Shown here: positions 5,767 through 7,265 of the stretch, piece by piece
Position numbering within the stretch: position 1 is the first letter of the stretch
Layout of the letters: the number at the start of each line of letters is the position of its first letter
Assembly (NCBI GenBank): GCA_030637065.1
Contig: DAOVVQ010000196.1
Coordinates: 1 to 7,265 of the forward strand
Source of the DNA: Planctomycetota bacterium
Lineage (GTDB): Bacteria; Planctomycetota; Phycisphaerae; Sedimentisphaerales; Anaerohalosphaeraceae
Length of the DNA: 7,265 nt
Direction of reading: 5' to 3'
Notes under the pieces: model-generated
What the model saw: only the letters and a program-made list of their open reading frames with translations
Told to the model about the DNA's origin: nothing
Databases searched by the model: none
Translations under genes and position numbers: made by a program

Positions 5767-7143
5767 CTAATGGTCGACGGGTTCTCCGAGGACGTTCTTC
5801 ATTTCTTCGAACTTCTCATCCAGGAGTTCGGCGTTTCTGGCTTCGATGCAGAGCCTTAGTAACGGCTCGGTGTTGCTCGGTCGAACGTTGAACCACCAGT
5901 CCTTGAACTGTATGGTCACGCCGTCAAGGTCGTCATACTGGCCCTGGCTGTACTTTCTCGCCAGGCCCTTCATCGCCGCGTCCTTATCCTCTATCTCGAA
6001 GTTGACCTCGCCCGTAGTGGCATATCTTCTCAGCGGCGCTACAAGCTCGCTTATTGGAACTTCCGACTGGCTGAGAATATTGAGCATGTGTACGAGGCTG
6101 ATCATCCCGGAGTCGGCGTAAAAATTGTCGCTGTAATAAAAATGCCCGCTAAGCTCGCCGCCAAAGACCGCGTGGCTGTCGCGAAGCGTCTTTTTCATAA
6201 ACGCGTGCCCGACACGTTCCCGTCGGGGCGTGCCGCCGTGCTTGATTATCTCTTCCTGGACGACATGGCTGCTGCGAAGGTCGTAAATGATCGTCGAGCC
6301 CGGATGGTTGGCGAGGAAATAAGGCACCATAAGAGCCGTCAGCAGATCACAGCCGATATTTACGCCTTTTTCGTCGACCACCATCAACCGGTCGGCATCG
6401 CCGTCGAAACAAACACCCACGTCGGCGCCTTCGCTGACGATCGTATCTTTAAGCTCGGCCAGGTTCGCCTCGACTAACGGATTAGGCTCATGCTTAAACG
6501 TCCCGTCATGTTTGAAATTCATCCCGATAAGCTCGATCGGCAGGTCCCCGAAGATCGCCGGGACCATCTTGCCAGCCATACCGTTGGAGGCGTCGACAAC
6601 CACCTTCAATGGCCGAAGACCGGAATTGAGAAATTTAAGGACGTGCTCTTTGTATTCACTGGTCAGGTCGCATTTTTCCACCGAGCCCGCGGATTTGCCC
6701 TTGGTGTGCAAAAGGGCTGTGGCGATGTGCTGGATTTCCTTAAGGCCGGTATCGACGCCGATCGGCTTGGCCTCTCTGCCGGAGATCTTAAACCCGTTGT
6801 ACTTCGCCCCGTTGTGCGATGCTGTAACCTGCACGCCGCCGCACGTACCCAGATGGTTAATGGCAAAATACATCTGCGGCGTATCGATCATCCCGATATC
6901 GATAACGTTGGCCCCCGTGGCGTTCATGCCCTCGATCAATGCCGCCATTAGCGACGGGCTGTGCGTCCGCATGTCCCGGCTTACACACACCGACTGGGCG
7001 TTGGCCTGGCCGCGCTCATAGCCGCGAAGAAGCGACCGCAAAAACTGTGCCGCACCATGGCCGATCTTCCACGCCGCCTGCTCATCCAATTGATCGGGAT
7101 ACAAACCCCGTACGTCATAAGCCTTGAAAATCGAAGTATCCAT
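5767..7143 (-). CDS. manB: Phosphomannomutase/phosphoglucomutase (ManB/CpsG/AlgC type)
   Basis: This 458-aa enzyme has the full length of bacterial alpha-D-phosphohexomutases (about 455-463 aa) and interconverts hexose 6-phosphates and 1-phosphates, feeding GDP-mannose and/or UDP-glucose synthesis for surface polysaccharides. All four active-site elements are intact: FKAYDVRG near the N-terminus (6-13), the phosphoserine loop TASHN (107-111, Ser109), the Mg2+ site DGDADR (247-252), the sugar-specificity loop GGELSGH (328-334) and the phosphate-binding RPSNTEPLLR (421-430). The Glu-x-Ser-x-His loop is the one used by enzymes that accept both mannose and glucose phosphates. Many stretches (IDIGM, DTGL, GHAFMK, YADSGMI, DWWFNVRPSNTEP) track E. 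coli ManB/CpsG. The start is set by GAGG (CCTC on the + strand, 7151-7154) 7 nt before the ATG, and by its own promoter. The AlgC name would be equally fair; substrate preference cannot be read from sequence alone. Confidence 0.95.
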   Translation of the reverse strand: MDTSIFKAYDVRGLYPDQLDEQAAWKIGHGAAQFLRSLLRGYERGQANAQSVCVSRDMRTHSPSLMAALIEGMNATGANVIDIGMIDTPQMYFAINHLGTCGGVQVTASHNGAKYNGFKISGREAKPIGVDTGLKEIQHIATALLHTKGKSAGSVEKCDLTSEYKEHVLKFLNSGLRPLKVVVDASNGMAGKMVPAIFGDLPIELIGMNFKHDGTFKHEPNPLVEANLAELKDTIVSEGADVGVCFDGDADRLMVVDEKGVNIGCDLLTALMVPYFLANHPGSTIIYDLRSSHVVQEEIIKHGGTPRRERVGHAFMKKTLRDSHAVFGGELSGHFYYSDNFYADSGMISLVHMLNILSQSEVPISELVAPLRRYATTGEVNFEIEDKDAAMKGLARKYSQGQYDDLDGVTIQFKDWWFNVRPSNTEPLLRLCIEARNAELLDEKFEEMKNVLGEPVDH

Positions 7144-7194
7144 TTTTTCGCCTCAGCTACTGTGTATGTTCCAAAATACAACCATAAGACCGCA

Positions 7195-7223
7195 ATCTTA
7201 CGCCCAGCCGGCCTCAATGTCAA
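7195..7223 (-). promoter_or_regulatory. Sigma70-type promoter of the phosphohexomutase gene
   Basis: Read on the minus strand, TTGACA (7223-7218) is followed by 17 nt and TAAGAT (7200-7195), four of six matches to TATAAT. A perfect -35 and ideal spacing make it credible. Transcription would begin near 7188, leaving a leader of about 45 nt before the ATG at 7143. The gene is probably read alone from here. Confidence 0.6.
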
Positions 7224-7265
7224 CAACTCTGCCGCAAAGCCAGCCAATCGGCCCGGTGGCACCGC

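Noticed and set aside
7198..7265. Minus-strand open frame from the right edge to a TAA at 7198-7200 (about 21 residues), possibly the 3' end of another gene.
   Set aside because: Too short to judge and no recognisable motif; it would place the mutase -35 box inside coding sequence, which is possible but unsupported.

Overview
The window has two unlike parts. Positions 1 to about 4963 (+ strand) hold a tightly packed run of six genes that looks like the 3' end of a phage-type late operon, from a prophage or a tail-like particle. Positions about 4960 to 7265 hold two recognisable cellular metabolic genes that converge on each other: a YcbL-type metallo-beta-lactamase-fold hydrolase (+) and a ManB-type phosphomannomutase/phosphoglucomutase (-). 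The organism looks like a bacterium of moderate G+C with Shine-Dalgarno-led genes, sigma70-type promoters and a lipoprotein pathway. I favour a Gram-negative lineage such as Planctomycetota (Phycisphaerae-like), from the overall look of the proteins. That is a weak guess, because no marker gene is present.

Left part. In order: a beta-helix-like protein, cut by the left edge of the window; a 148-aa small structural-type protein; a 228-aa protein with an apparent fibronectin-III-like C-terminal half; a 609-aa protein with tail-hub (gpD/gp27-like) features; a 94-aa protein with one membrane helix and a coiled coil; and a 194-aa lipoprotein with a second membrane segment. Gaps between these genes run from a 1-nt overlap to 66 nt, all lie on one strand, and I see no convincing internal promoter, so they are probably co-transcribed from upstream. 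The first four would be particle-tip or fibre parts. The last two form a membrane pair in the position where phages often keep lysis genes. No integrase, capsid, terminase, tape-measure or lysin gene is in the window.

Right part. A near-consensus promoter (TTGACA, 16-nt spacer, extended TGG-TAGAAT) has its -35 box overlapping the stop codon of the lipoprotein gene and drives the hydrolase gene on its own. The 123-nt gap between the two convergent genes contains an imperfect inverted repeat and little else. The mutase gene has its own TTGACA-N17-TAAGAT promoter on the minus strand near the right edge. G-over-C strand skew on the + strand changes from G-rich to C-rich near 4.9-5.2 kb, which agrees with a junction between an inserted module and host chromosome.

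The functional calls for the hydrolase and the mutase are secure. The phage-like calls rest on fold-level pattern recognition and gene order and are less certain.
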